From: an uncultured Eubacteriales bacterium
GTDB taxonomy: Bacteria > Bacillota > Clostridia > Christensenellales > Aristaeellaceae
Direction: 5' to 3'
NCBI GenBank assembly: GCA_900548145.1
Contig: URJB01000013.1
Coordinates: forward strand, 1 to 49,124
Length of the DNA: 49,124 nt
The notes below the pieces were generated by a model. It had not been told where the DNA came from, ran no database searches, and was given only the letters and a program-made list of their open reading frames with translations. Made by a program: the position numbers and the translations under genes. Positions 1 through 9,776 of this stretch are shown here, one piece after another (within the stretch, counting starts at the first letter, position 1; each line of letters opens with the position of its first letter).

Positions 1-41
1 TCTACAAAATCAGGCATCTTGTAGAGAACGCTTTTCTGTGG

Positions 42-1541
42 TTAAAACGCTGGAGAGGGATCGCTACACGCTATGCGAAAAACTCTTCCTCTTTCCTTTC
101 CGCTGTTCATATCAGATGCATCGCTATTTGGCTGGCTGTTTTGGCTTGATCTCAGGTAGACACTGTCAATGTCGGCCACGGAAGCTGGCGAAACGTTCCT
201 GTGCCAGAAGGGCGCGGGAACGTCGCAATGGCCCTGCTCTGCCGCCAGCGCTGAGAAGGGCAGCAGCTTCGTGTCCATCTCTTCAATCGTTTCCGTTCTG
301 CCTGCCAGATAGCTTTCCAACCGCTCTCTGGCTGTCAGGAAGCGCTGGCGCATCCCGCCCAGCCGCAGTTCGAGCACATCCATCCCGGCGGGCTTGCTTT
401 CCCACGGCCAGCGGTCATGCAGCGTGGGAAGCACGCCGAACAGCGAGCATTCCGCGCCGTTGTCGCCCCACAGCGTCACGAGCACCTGCCGTATCCCCTG
501 AGCCACGCAGGCCGGAAAGGCGTGCCGCGCGCATTCGATGCTGAAATGGTTGCAGGGAACGTAGCTGTTGGCCTTGCGTGCGCTGGCAGCAAAGACGATG
601 TTGGGCGTGATCTGCAAATGCGCGTTCAGCATGGCGTCATAGTGCGCACTGTCAAAGCTGTAATAATCCCAGTAAATCAGCGCCGTATCCCCGGGCAGCT
701 TTTCTCCCACCGACGGATCGACGGCGCAGTCCGCCCTGTAGTATTCTCCGCCCGCGGCCAGCCGGAAGAACATATCGCTCCACAGCATCGGCCTGAAGCC
801 GTACCGGTTCGCCAGGCAATGTACCCGCTCAAAATGTCGCAGGAGCAGCTGCGTGCGGTCAGTGAAGCCGTGCTTTTGCAGGTATTTTCCAAGCCCCAGC
901 ATATGCGCCTCGTCCATGCCGATATTGATCTTTTCCGTGCGGAAGCACCGGCGCATTTTCGCGAAGATCGCCTCGATCAGCCGCCCGGTCTTCTCTTCGT
1001 CCAGCAGCAGAATATCGTCAACGTCCACATAATCCCGCATGGCGTCCCATTTGAGGGTCTGCTTCAGGTGCGCCAGCGTCTGCACGGCGGGAACCAGCTC
1101 GATCCCCAGCGCCGCGGCGTAATCGTCCAGCGCCGACAGCTCCGCGTCCGTGTAGCCCTGCCATCCATAGCCGAAATAGGGATAGTCCTCCAGAATGAAA
1201 ACATCCTCCATATACAGCTGCAGCGTGCGATATCCCATCCGCGCCAGAATGCGCAGCAGACGCTTCACGCTCTCCACGCGCGGCACGGCGTTGCGTGAGC
1301 AGTCCAGCATAGCGCCGAGACTTTCAAAGGCGGGCGTCTGCCGCAGGATAAAGCCTGCTTTTCGGCGCTATGCGCCCGGATCCGTCCCACCGCCTGTCCC
1401 ACCTCCACGGCTGCCCAGCTGTACCGACCAGCCGTTATCCTCTTTCTTCAGTACTATGCCGCCGTTCCCCGGCATAAAGAGGATCTTCTCCGCCGCGCCC
1501 AGCTCCCGCGCGATCTATTTGAGATTCAGTGTCTCCTGCAT
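42..1541 (-). pseudogene. GH20 beta-N-acetylhexosaminidase, disrupted
   Basis: The longest open piece (42-1310 plus a short upstream extension) encodes a GH20 TIM barrel. It begins AMLDCSRNAVPRVESVKRLL, contains the YFGYGWQGYT segment, and has the family's catalytic Asp-Glu pair in IGMDEAH. Upstream, the N-terminal domain is readable but broken. An ATG at 1541 with an AGGCGG-like ribosome binding site opens MQETLNLK, followed by an in-frame TAG (1517-1515) where Gln would fit. The frame then runs on as IARELGAAEKILFMPGNGG. One frameshift falls near 1412 and a second near 1355 before the barrel frame is reached. The last ~70 residues do not look like GH20, so the 3' end may also be lost. The intact enzyme would release terminal GlcNAc/GalNAc, which fits the amino-sugar genes nearby. 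It lies downstream of the terminator of the neighbouring ABC operon. Three separate lesions make a live gene unlikely. Confidence 0.8.
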
Positions 1542-1563
1542 GCCTTTAATCCGCCTTTCTATT

Positions 1564-1594
1564 AAAAAGGAGGGAGCGCCTGCGCGCCCCCTCC
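1564..1594 (-). terminator. Intrinsic terminator of Lpl-type operon
   Basis: On the minus strand an 11-bp stem (arms 1584-1594 and 1569-1579, one G-T wobble) with a CTGC/GCAG loop is followed by five T (1568-1564). It lies 31 bases past the stop of the binding-protein gene. Confidence 0.9.
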
Positions 1595-1624
1595 GGTCGT
1601 TGTTTTCAGTTGTCGGCGGCAGGA

Positions 1625-3172
1625 TCAATAGCCCATCTCGGCAGCCTTTTCGTTGACTTCCTGGATCATGGCCTCCAGACCCTTGTCCTCGTAGGACTTG
1701 AGCAGGTCCTCCACCATCTTTTCGACAGGCTCGCTGCCCATCATCACCGCCATCAGGTCGTCCGCCTGATAGATGATGAACTTGTCCTTGAGCGGCGTGG
1801 ACATATAGGTGATGCGCATGTCGAAGGAGGGAAGCTCGCCGGTGGCCACGGCCTGATCGTAGAGGTCGAAGTCGCCGTCACGATATTCTTCCGTAGGCGC
1901 GCTGGTGGGATAATCCCGGTTGGTGCGGGACTGTCCCCAGCTGACCAGACCGTTGAGGATGCCGGTGGAGGGATACTTGGCGCCCAGCGAGGTGTCGGTC
2001 AGCAGGGACACGGCCTTGCCGTCCTTCATCTCGTAATCCACGCCCTCGATGCCCCAGTTGATCAGCATCTGACCTTCCTTGGAAACGAGGAAGTCGTACA
2101 GCTGCAGGATCTTTTCCATCTTGGCTTCGTCTACCTTGGCAGACACGTAGGACTCGGACCAGGCAGTACGGAACATGGGGAAGGTGCGCACGCCGTCCTT
2201 GCCCTCCAGAACGCCCAGAACCCTGACGTCGTCGAAGAAGTCGCGGCCGTCGTTGGCAGCGGGCCAATCCTTGCCGAAACGACCGTAGCACGCTTCCACG
2301 CCGCCGCCGCCCAGAATCGCGGCGGACCGGCCGGTGAGGAACTTCTCGGCAGCCGTGGAGGAGGTGGTCAGCGCGTAGTCCTTCTCAATGGTGCCTTCCT
2401 CGTACATGTCGCGGGCCAGCTGGAAGGTGGCCAGCATGTCGGTGGTGAAGTAGCGGGGACGGAACATGCCGTCCTCGCCCTTGACCCACTTATAGTCGCT
2501 GCCGCTGCCGTCGGACATGGCGGCGGGCATGCTGTAGGTGAACAGGAAGCCGTCCAGCTGCTTGGCCTGCAGGGAGGTCAGGCCCTGAATCTGCTTGCCC
2601 TCCGGGTCGGCCTTGATGATGGCCTGAATCATCGCACGGAACTCGTCGAAGGTTTCCGGCTCCTTGGTGACGCCGGCCTTCTGGGCCAGATCCCAGCGGT
2701 ACACGATGACGCGGTCGCCGATCATCCAGTAGGGGTTGGGATGGCTCTTGCGGGGGATGCAGTACAGCTGGCCGTCGAGCTTGAGGGCCTGAATGTCATC
2801 CACGTTCAGATATTCCATCAGGTTGGGATACGCGCTCAGGTCGGCGGGCAGGGGCCGCACCACTTCGTCGGCGATCCACGCATAGTAGTTGGGGGTACAG
2901 ATGGCGTCGATGGAGAAAATGTCCGGCAGAGAGTCGGCCGCAGCCCACGCCTGAATCTTCTGGACATAGTCGTCCCAGGTGGTGTTCATCGGCTCCAGAC
3001 GGATGCCGAATTTCTGCTCCAGCATGTCGCGCACCGCGTCGTCGCCCATGCCCAGCGCCGTTTCCACGTCCCAATGGGCGATTCGGATGGTCACGGGCTC
3101 ATCCGCCAGCGCGAAGGAGTGCAGCGTCAGCACCATCACGAGGGCCAGCAGGAAGGTCAGCATTTTTTTCAT
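1625..3172 (-). CDS. Extracellular solute-binding protein (Lpl/YtcQ-like)
   Basis: This 515-residue family 1 solute-binding protein would deliver a sugar or oligosaccharide to the two permeases encoded just upstream. A signal peptide covers residues 1-23 (hydrophobic core LLALVMVLTLHSFALA before DEP). There is no lipobox Cys, so it is either released or held in another way. The mature part starts VTIRIAHWDVE, typical of the fold. The start is fixed by GGAGGAT four bases upstream of the ATG. Binding protein and permeases of this size, with no ATPase gene in the operon, match Lpl/Ytc-type systems, which share an MsmX-like ATPase encoded elsewhere. The ligand cannot be read from sequence. The neighbouring GH20 remnant and the rest of the locus suggest a host glycan fragment. 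Confidence 0.88.
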   Translation of the reverse strand: MKKMLTFLLALVMVLTLHSFALADEPVTIRIAHWDVETALGMGDDAVRDMLEQKFGIRLEPMNTTWDDYVQKIQAWAAADSLPDIFSIDAICTPNYYAWIADEVVRPLPADLSAYPNLMEYLNVDDIQALKLDGQLYCIPRKSHPNPYWMIGDRVIVYRWDLAQKAGVTKEPETFDEFRAMIQAIIKADPEGKQIQGLTSLQAKQLDGFLFTYSMPAAMSDGSGSDYKWVKGEDGMFRPRYFTTDMLATFQLARDMYEEGTIEKDYALTTSSTAAEKFLTGRSAAILGGGGVEACYGRFGKDWPAANDGRDFFDDVRVLGVLEGKDGVRTFPMFRTAWSESYVSAKVDEAKMEKILQLYDFLVSKEGQMLINWGIEGVDYEMKDGKAVSLLTDTSLGAKYPSTGILNGLVSWGQSRTNRDYPTSAPTEEYRDGDFDLYDQAVATGELPSFDMRITYMSTPLKDKFIIYQADDLMAVMMGSEPVEKMVEDLLKSYEDKGLEAMIQEVNEKAAEMGY

Positions 3173-3229
3173 GGGGATCCTCCTTTTTTCTGTTTTTTTA
3201 TTTCCACCGCCCCAAGGGCGGTCAGAACC

Positions 3230-4111
3230 TTATTCCTTGATGGAGCCGATCATCACGCCCTTGACGAAATACTTCTGCACGAAGGGATAAACGCACAGGA
3301 TGGGCAGGGCGGTGATAACGATCGTGCCCATCTGCACGGACTGGGCGGGAATCTTCTTGCCCGACGTGATCTGGGCCATCAGGGAGAGCTGGTTGTTCAT
3401 GTTGATCAGCACCTCCCGCAGATAGATCTGCAAGGGATACAGGCTTTTTTCGTTGATGTACAGGTAGGCGTTCCACCATTCGTTCCAGCGCTCCACCGCA
3501 TAGAAGAGCAGGAAGGTCATGGTAAAGGGAAGGGAAATGGGCAGGATGATTCTCAGCAAAATCTGCAAATCACCCGCGCCGTCGATGATGGCCGCCTCCT
3601 CCAGACTGGGGGAAATGGAACGGAAGTAGTTCTTCATGATGATGACGTAGTAGGAGCTGACCGCCCAGGGAAGGATCATAGACCAGATGGAATTGATCAG
3701 CCCGTAGTCCTTCATGACCAGATAGGTGGGGATCATGCCGCCGGAAAACAGCATGGGAATCACCACCAGCGTCAGCAGGAAGTTCCGCCCCGGCAGGCGC
3801 TTTTTGGAAAGCACGTAGGCCCCGGCCACGGAAAGCAGCATGTTGATGGACGTGCCCACGATGGTGACGAACAGGGTATTGCCAAGGGACAGGAAGAAGT
3901 ACACATCGCCCACGATGGTTTTGTACCCCTCCAGATCTAGCGCCCAGAACCACATGTAGGGCGTATACTTCGCCTGCGCCGCGATGTTGGAAAAGGACAG
4001 AATCAGCACATTATAAAAGGGATAGACCGTTATCAGGGCCAGAATGCCCAGAACGGCGATCAGGATAACGTCAAAGGCGCTCGCACGCTTTTTCTTACGA
4101 AGGGTAGCCAT
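3230..4111 (-). CDS. Carbohydrate ABC transporter permease (LplC/YtcP-like)
   Basis: A 293-residue inner-membrane permease of the MalG/LplC type. A basic N-terminus (ATLRKKKRAS) is followed by about six transmembrane helices, the first around residues 15-37. The cytoplasmic EAA loop that docks to the ATPase is clear: EEAAIIDGAGDLQILLRIILP around residues 170-190. The C-terminus is MIGSIKE, usual for this group. AAAGGAG precedes the ATG. It lies between the partner permease (25 bases upstream) and the binding protein in one operon read from the promoter at 5130-5157. Confidence 0.9.
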   Translation of the reverse strand: MATLRKKKRASAFDVILIAVLGILALITVYPFYNVLILSFSNIAAQAKYTPYMWFWALDLEGYKTIVGDVYFFLSLGNTLFVTIVGTSINMLLSVAGAYVLSKKRLPGRNFLLTLVVIPMLFSGGMIPTYLVMKDYGLINSIWSMILPWAVSSYYVIIMKNYFRSISPSLEEAAIIDGAGDLQILLRIILPISLPFTMTFLLFYAVERWNEWWNAYLYINEKSLYPLQIYLREVLINMNNQLSLMAQITSGKKIPAQSVQMGTIVITALPILCVYPFVQKYFVKGVMIGSIKE

Positions 4112-4136
4112 GGCTTCGCTCCTTTCGGTCTTGGGG

Positions 4137-5081
4137 TCAGAACAGGCCGTCCTCGCCGCAAGCGGTCACCAGCCGGTTCGCGCCCAGCATCATCAGAACG
4201 CCGATGACGGATTTGCTCAGCCCCACGGCGGTGGTGTAGCCGAAGTTCTTCGTTCCGCCGAAGGAGGTGCGGTAGATGTAGGTATCGATGGTATCCGCCA
4301 CCTCGTATACCGGCGAGGAGTACAGATTGAACACCTGATCGAAGCTGGCGCCCGTCGTCATGATGCGCCCGATTTCCAAAATCAGCATGATGAGAATGGT
4401 GGAGCGGATGCCGGGCAGCGTGATATGCCAGATCTTCCTCCAGCGGTTCGCGCCGTCGATCTCGGCGGCCTCGTACAGCCCCGGGTCGATGCCCGCCAGC
4501 GCGGCCATGTAGATGATCGTATCCCAGCCCGCTTCCTTCCAGATATTGGAAAACCAGATGAAGGGCCGGAAGCCTGTCAGGCTCAGCAGCGGAGAGACAG
4601 ACTCCATCCCCCACACCGTCAGCAGCTGATTGATCACGCCGTTGGAGGCGAACATGTTTTTCAGGATGCCCGCCATGACGACCCATGAGATGAAATGCGG
4701 AAAGGTGAACACCGTCTGATAAATCTTTTTGATGCGGGCATGCTGAAGCTCGTTGAGTGCCAGCGCCAGCATAATGGCCATCGGGAACTGCAGCGCCAGC
4801 TTGCCCAGGCTGAAGATCACGGTGTTGCGCAGGGAGCGCAGGAATTCCCCGTCGGTCAGGAACTCGCGGAAGTTGTTCAGCCCTACCCACGCGCTGCCCC
4901 AGATGCCGCCCTTGTAGGAAAACCGCTCAAACGCCAGATACAGGCCTGCCATGGGCACATAGCAGAACATCACGTACCAGACGATCAGCGGCAGGATCAG
5001 CAGATACAGCACGCGGCAGTTCCATATCCGCCGCCACAGGAAGCCGGGACGATTGAGCCGGGTGGTCGTCACGTCTGTCAT
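4137..5081 (-). CDS. Sugar ABC transporter permease (LplB-like)
   Basis: A 314-residue permease of the MalF/LplB type and the first gene of the operon. An N-terminal basic stretch precedes the first helix (VLYLLILPLIVWYVMFCYVP). The family segment GLYLAFERFSYKGG follows, and the EAA loop reads YEAAEIDGANRWRKIWHITLPGI around residues 200-222. An AAGGAGAG ribosome binding site fixes the start. It would pair with the LplC-like permease to form the channel. The operon diverges from the histidine kinase gene at 5425, whose AraC-type partner is a likely regulator. Confidence 0.9.
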   Translation of the reverse strand: MTDVTTTRLNRPGFLWRRIWNCRVLYLLILPLIVWYVMFCYVPMAGLYLAFERFSYKGGIWGSAWVGLNNFREFLTDGEFLRSLRNTVIFSLGKLALQFPMAIMLALALNELQHARIKKIYQTVFTFPHFISWVVMAGILKNMFASNGVINQLLTVWGMESVSPLLSLTGFRPFIWFSNIWKEAGWDTIIYMAALAGIDPGLYEAAEIDGANRWRKIWHITLPGIRSTILIMLILEIGRIMTTGASFDQVFNLYSSPVYEVADTIDTYIYRTSFGGTKNFGYTTAVGLSKSVIGVLMMLGANRLVTACGEDGLF

Positions 5082-5129
5082 ATCGCGCTCTCTCCTTGCG
5101 TCAGAAAATGATCTTTTCGAATTGCTTTC

Positions 5130-5157
5130 ATTATAATCGAAGGTTGCGCCTTGACAA
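5130..5157 (-). promoter_or_regulatory. Sigma-A-type promoter of Lpl-type operon
   Basis: On the minus strand TTGTCA (5157-5152) and TATAAT (5135-5130) are separated by 16 bases, 49 bases upstream of the LplB-like start codon. Confidence 0.75.
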
Positions 5158-5268
5158 AATGGTCTGATTTGGCCTGTTTATGTCAAAGCTGTAACCAGCG
5201 CGGCTGTACGCTGTCTTTTTTTGCACCTCAGGCCGAATTATTGCATATCGCCAAATCCGCGTCGGATA

Positions 5269-5277
5269 TGTTATAAT
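5269..5277 (+). promoter_or_regulatory. Extended -10 promoter of kinase operon
   Basis: TGtTATAAT is a perfect -10 with the TG extension. No good -35 lies 16-18 bases upstream, which suits an extended -10 or activated promoter. The next gene starts at 5425. The 343-base gap 5082-5424 holds this promoter and its divergent partner. Confidence 0.6.
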
Positions 5278-5424
5278 CAATGCACAAGCGCGAAGCCCGT
5301 TTTCCGGTTCTCCGGAGGGCTGTCCGCTTCGCGCCGCCAAACCCGCCGGAACGGAATCAAAACACCCTTTTCTTTTACGACCTGCCTCGCCGGGAACGAA
5401 CAGCCGCACGGAAGGGGGCTTCGA

Positions 5425-7227
5425 ATGGGCCGTCGCAGCATTCGGACACAATTTATGGGGATCGTCGTTCTGCTGTCCCTTTCCTTCGCCGCGCTCAGCC
5501 TGACCGCCTATCAGGGCGTATGCAGCCTTTTGGATAAAAAGAACCACGGCTATGCCATGAACAGCAGCCTTGCCTACGCGTACAGCATGAACGACCTGTT
5601 TCTGCGGGTGACCAATATCAGCGGTCTGCTGGCCACCAACAGCGACGTGCTGGCCTTTCTGTCCGAACCGCTGAATGAAAATACGGTGGGCCTTGTGCGC
5701 CGTTTGTCCGACGTTCTGTTCGCCTTTGTGGCCACCAACCCGGATATTCCGGATATTTCCATCGCCGGCCGGAAGTCTCACCGCTCGGTCATCTATTCCA
5801 CCGCCATGCTGGACGATCTCTGGCAGCGGATGGGCAGCCGCCGGGGCGTTCAGTGCCTGGGCATGGTGGATACGCGGCTTCTGACCCAGAACGAAGCGCC
5901 GTCGCCGTTTCTGGTATTCGGCTGCAATGTGTTTCCCAGCGGAGCGCAGGAGCCCTCCGGCTGCCTGTTTCTTTCGGTCAATCTGTCTCATTTCGTGGCT
6001 GACAGCGCGCTGTTTCTGGATCAGAACAGCCGAACCGCCCGGCATTTTCTGGGCGTGAGCCGGGAGGCGCTGTATCCTTTCCGGGGCGATTTTTCCGCCG
6101 CCCGGCAGGTGGAGGAGGATATCCGCGCCCATGCCCGCCAGTTTGACATTACCGGCTCCGCTCCCGTCAACCTGTCGACCGAGCGGTACGACTACATCTG
6201 CCTGTTCCTGCCCCAGTCCGATTTCTATATCGTCAGCGCCATCGACAAGTGGGAAACCGTCGCCGATCTGGACGGAACCCGCCTGTATATGACGCTGGCG
6301 ATCGTGCTGTTTACCGGTTTTCTGCTGCTGGCGTTTCTGCTGCTTCTGCGGGGCGTCGTCCGGCCCATCCGCCTGTTTCACGCCCACATCCACTCCATCC
6401 GCGACGGCGACCGCCGGGCCATGCGCCAGCCGCTGCGCCTGAAGGGCTGCCGGGAAATCTGCGAGCTGAGCGCCGAATTCAACGAGATGCTTTCCCAGAT
6501 TCTTTTTCTGGAAGACCAGCTGGTCAAGACCGTGGAGAACCTCTACGCCGCGGACATCGAGCGTCAGAAGGCGGAAATCGCCCATCTGCGCAGCCAGATC
6601 AACCCCCATTTTCTGTATAACACGCTGGAATCCATCAAGGGGCTGGCGGCGCGGCACGGCGTTCCGGAAATCGCCGACGTCGCCACGGCCATCGGCAAAA
6701 TCTCCCGCTACAGCATCAAGGGGGCCGTAACCGTTACGCTGGCGGAGGAGATGGAAATCGCCGACGCTTATCTGCGCATTCAGAAGATCCGCTTTGGAAA
6801 CCGCTTCGAGCCCATCGTGAGCATTCCCGAGGGCTGCCGGACGCTGACGGTGCCCAAGATGCTCCTGCAGCCGCTGGCCGAAAACGCCGTGATCCACGGG
6901 CTGGAAAACCGGCGCGAGGGAACGCTGTACATCAGCGCCCACACTCAGGAGGACGATCTGCTCGTCGTGGTGCAGGACGACGGCGAGGGCATGAGCCCCA
7001 AACGGCTGGAGGAAATTCGCCGTCTGCTGGAGATGGAGAAGGAAGCGCCGGAGGGCGGGCAGATCGGCCTGCGCAATATTCACCGGCGCATCCGACTGTC
7101 CTGCGGGGAAAAATACGGCCTGACCATCGACAGCGCCCCCCGGAGAGGGACGAAGGTGACGGTGCGCCTGCCCGCAGGACGCGCGGCGCAGGCAGAGGAG
7201 GAGGAGACGGTATGTACCGGGTGCTGA
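5425..7227 (+). CDS. YesM-type sensor histidine kinase
   Basis: A 600-residue membrane kinase. Helix 1 is at residues 8-28 (FMGIVVLLSLSFAALSL), followed by an extracellular sensor region to about 285. A second helix (LAIVLFTGFLLLAFLLLL) and a HAMP linker come next. The His_kinase segment QINPHFLYNTLE places the phosphorylated His at about 395, and the ATPase domain has LQPLAENAVIHGLE, DDGEGM and GLRNIHRRI. GGAAGGGGG ahead of the ATG at 5425 fixes the start. It overlaps the AraC-type regulator gene by 16 bases, so the pair is translated together. Such pairs usually sense sugars or their binding proteins and control adjacent ABC transporter operons. Confidence 0.93.
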   Translation: MGRRSIRTQFMGIVVLLSLSFAALSLTAYQGVCSLLDKKNHGYAMNSSLAYAYSMNDLFLRVTNISGLLATNSDVLAFLSEPLNENTVGLVRRLSDVLFAFVATNPDIPDISIAGRKSHRSVIYSTAMLDDLWQRMGSRRGVQCLGMVDTRLLTQNEAPSPFLVFGCNVFPSGAQEPSGCLFLSVNLSHFVADSALFLDQNSRTARHFLGVSREALYPFRGDFSAARQVEEDIRAHARQFDITGSAPVNLSTERYDYICLFLPQSDFYIVSAIDKWETVADLDGTRLYMTLAIVLFTGFLLLAFLLLLRGVVRPIRLFHAHIHSIRDGDRRAMRQPLRLKGCREICELSAEFNEMLSQILFLEDQLVKTVENLYAADIERQKAEIAHLRSQINPHFLYNTLESIKGLAARHGVPEIADVATAIGKISRYSIKGAVTVTLAEEMEIADAYLRIQKIRFGNRFEPIVSIPEGCRTLTVPKMLLQPLAENAVIHGLENRREGTLYISAHTQEDDLLVVVQDDGEGMSPKRLEEIRRLLEMEKEAPEGGQIGLRNIHRRIRLSCGEKYGLTIDSAPRRGTKVTVRLPAGRAAQAEEEETVCTGC

Positions 7228-8606
7228 TCGTGGATGATGAAGAAAATGTGATCGCCTCGCTGAAAGAAAGCATCCCCTGGACATCCATGAACCTTGAAGT
7301 GGCGGGAGAAGCGGACAGCATGGCCAGAGCGCTGGAGCTGGCGCGAAAGCGCCCCTTTCACATCGTGGTGTCGGATATCAAAATGCCGGGCGGAAGCGGG
7401 CTGGAGCTTTTTCGCGAGCTGATGGCATTCTCTCCGGACACGCAGGGCATTCTCGTCAGCGGACACGCCGACTTTGCCTACGCCCAGAAGGCGTTCCAGT
7501 GCGGCGTGATCGGGTACTGCCTCAAGCCGGTGGACGCAGCCGACCTGTGCGCTTACCTGAAAAAGGCCGTTCTGCGTCTGGAGCAGAACGCTGCGCCGAG
7601 CCGGGAGGCACAGCTTTCCGCCGCCATCGCCGAGGAGGAGCCCGGCGCGCTGGCGGCGGCGCTGGGGCGCTTTGGGATGGATGCGGAGCGTTTCTATCTC
7701 GCCGTGGCCGACGGCGGAGACCACCCGGGGCAGATGATTCCCGGCAAAGCCTGCGTCCGGGTGCAGAAGGGCCTTCTGTGCAGCTTTCTTGAGCGCCCCC
7801 TCACGCAGGCTCAGGCGGAGGCCACCGTGGCCCGGCATCAGCTGAACGGGCTGGGCTATCTGACGGCTCCCAGCCGCCCGGACACGCTGGCGCAGGATCT
7901 GCGGACGGCGGTATCCATGGCGATGCACCGTTTCATGACAGGCCGTCGTCAGGCGGTCTGCCGCTGCGGGACGGAAGACCGAAATGTCCTTGCGGGCCTT
8001 CAGGACGCGATGGCCTGTCAGGATGACATTCGGCTGACCCAGCTTCTTCGGGACATGCAGCTCCGCCTGCCGGACATCAGCGTCGGCTGTGCATTCCGCA
8101 TGAGCAACATGCTCCATAATTATCGATTTGCGTCTTCCTTTGAGGAAGAAGAAAGCGGCTATGCCTACGATTTGAGCCATCTTCTGTCCATGTATGGGAA
8201 CGTTCAGGAAATGCTGGCGGATCTGGTCCGGCTGGTGGAGGAGCCCAGCCTTCCGGTGGAAACCGGGTTTGAAAGCGGAAACGTTCACTTTCTTCAGATC
8301 ATCCGATATATCCACCGCCATTACGCCGACGATCTGTCGCTGAACACGCTGGCGGAGGTGCTTCACATGACCCCCGGCTATGTCAGCCGCTTGTTCAGCC
8401 GTGAGTCCGGCACCACCTATCGGAAATATCTCACGGAGCTGCGGGTGGAAAAGGCAAAGGAGCTGCTGGCCACCACCGGACTTTCCATCGCCGAGGTGTG
8501 CGACCGCGTGGGCTTCAACGATTATTTTCATTTTCTGAAAACGTTCAAGCGGCTGACGGGCACAAGTCCGGGAAAATATGCCGGCGGCGCTTCCGAAGGC
8601 TTCTGA
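7212..8606 (+). CDS. YesN-type response regulator, AraC DNA-binding domain
   Basis: 464 residues. The N-terminal receiver has acidic VDDEEN, phosphoacceptor Asp55 (VVSDIKMPG) and conserved Lys in YCLKPVD. The middle segment is unassigned. A C-terminal AraC-type double helix-turn-helix covers about 365-460 (LSLNTLAEVLHMTPGYVSRL and IAEVCDRVGFNDYFHFLKTFK). It overlaps the kinase gene and is its cognate partner. Likely targets are the divergent Lpl-type operon, the kinase operon itself and the sulfatase genes downstream. Confidence 0.93.
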   Translation: MYRVLIVDDEENVIASLKESIPWTSMNLEVAGEADSMARALELARKRPFHIVVSDIKMPGGSGLELFRELMAFSPDTQGILVSGHADFAYAQKAFQCGVIGYCLKPVDAADLCAYLKKAVLRLEQNAAPSREAQLSAAIAEEEPGALAAALGRFGMDAERFYLAVADGGDHPGQMIPGKACVRVQKGLLCSFLERPLTQAQAEATVARHQLNGLGYLTAPSRPDTLAQDLRTAVSMAMHRFMTGRRQAVCRCGTEDRNVLAGLQDAMACQDDIRLTQLLRDMQLRLPDISVGCAFRMSNMLHNYRFASSFEEEESGYAYDLSHLLSMYGNVQEMLADLVRLVEEPSLPVETGFESGNVHFLQIIRYIHRHYADDLSLNTLAEVLHMTPGYVSRLFSRESGTTYRKYLTELRVEKAKELLATTGLSIAEVCDRVGFNDYFHFLKTFKRLTGTSPGKYAGGASEGF

Positions 8607-8644
8607 AAAGACGAGCGTCTGAATACGGCTGGAAGGAGCGCGTT

Positions 8645-9757
8645 ATGAAAGCCCTGACGTTTCTGCTCAAGCCCGTTTCCTCTGCGTGCAACATGGGCTG
8701 CGATTATTGCTTTTATGCGGACGTAAGCGCCCGCAGAGCGCTGCCCTGCGCACCCCGAATGACCGAGCCCTTCCTGCGCGAAATGCTGGGCCGGATCCGC
8801 CTGTCGCTGTCCGACGGCGACGCGGTCTGCTTTGTGTTTCAGGGCGGCGAGCCCACGCTGGCCGGGCTGGACTTCTATCGGCGCTTTTTTGAGATCACCG
8901 GGGAATGGGAGCGCCGGTTGCGAATCAGCTACGCTTTCCAGACCAACGGCCTGCTGCTGGACGAGGAATGGTGCGCGCTTTTGAAACGGAGAAACCTGCT
9001 GACGGGGCTCTCGCTGGATCTGCCGCGAACGGCCCACGACGCCATCCGCACAGACCCGGCGGGCGCCGGCACCTACGTCAGGGTTCTCCACGCGATGAAC
9101 CTGCTCAAACGCCGCGGTCTTGCGTTCAACGTGCTCTCCACGCTCACCAGTGAAGCGGCGGCGCAGCCGCAGGCGGTATGGCGCGCGGTTCGCGCGCTGG
9201 AGATCCCGTATATCCAGTTCACGCCCTGCCTGGGCCCGCTGGACGCGCTGGAGTACGTCCGGCACCGGCTGTCGCCCGAGGGGTTCGCAGCGTTTTACAA
9301 GGCGGTTTTCCGTCTCTGGGCGAGCGATGTCTGCAACGGCGGCGCCTGCAGCGTCAAACTGTTCGACGACCTGATCGACCTGCTGGCGACGGGCCGAACG
9401 GTCGCCTGCGGGCTGGACGGCCGCTGCCGCTCACAGCTGGTGGTGGAGGCAGACGGCAGCGTTTACCCCTGCGATTTTTACTGTACAGACGATTTTCGCT
9501 CCGGGAATATCCTGACCGACCCGCTGGACGCGCTGCTGCGCGCCCCCTCGGTATCGGAGCGGCTGCATGCGGCGCTCCCGTCCCTGTGCAGTTCGTGCTC
9601 CTATCGAAATCTGTGCGGCGGCGGCTGCCCCAGGATGCTGGGAGAGATGTACATGCGCGGCGATTCCTATTGCGGTTACGCCGATTTTCTGGACGAGGCG
9701 CTGCCGACGCTGACGGGGATCGCCGCCGCTCTCTGCAGGCGGCTGCGGCCGCGCTGA
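8645..9757 (+). CDS. Anaerobic sulfatase-maturating enzyme (radical SAM)
   Basis: 370 residues. The radical SAM cluster motif CNMGCDYC lies near residues 16-23, followed by FQGGEPTLAG. The C-terminal SPASM region has many Cys (CNGGACS, ACGLDGRC, YPCDFYC, LCSSCSYRNLCGGGC) for auxiliary iron-sulfur clusters. The family converts an active-site Cys or Ser of sulfatases to formylglycine without oxygen. The substrate is evident nearby: the sulfatase at 15396 carries the Cys-type motif. The start at 8645 follows GGAAGGAG. It sits between two kinase/regulator pairs, which suggests co-regulation with the sugar transporter and sulfatase. Confidence 0.93.
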   Translation: MKALTFLLKPVSSACNMGCDYCFYADVSARRALPCAPRMTEPFLREMLGRIRLSLSDGDAVCFVFQGGEPTLAGLDFYRRFFEITGEWERRLRISYAFQTNGLLLDEEWCALLKRRNLLTGLSLDLPRTAHDAIRTDPAGAGTYVRVLHAMNLLKRRGLAFNVLSTLTSEAAAQPQAVWRAVRALEIPYIQFTPCLGPLDALEYVRHRLSPEGFAAFYKAVFRLWASDVCNGGACSVKLFDDLIDLLATGRTVACGLDGRCRSQLVVEADGSVYPCDFYCTDDFRSGNILTDPLDALLRAPSVSERLHAALPSLCSSCSYRNLCGGGCPRMLGEMYMRGDSYCGYADFLDEALPTLTGIAAALCRRLRPR

Positions 9758-9776
9758 ACCGATGAAGGAGGCGGCA

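Noticed and set aside
1610..7284. Very long open frames opposite the ABC transporter and kinase genes
   Set aside because: They mirror genuine genes with signal peptides, conserved motifs and ribosome binding sites. Their own composition is that of antisense GC-rich DNA.
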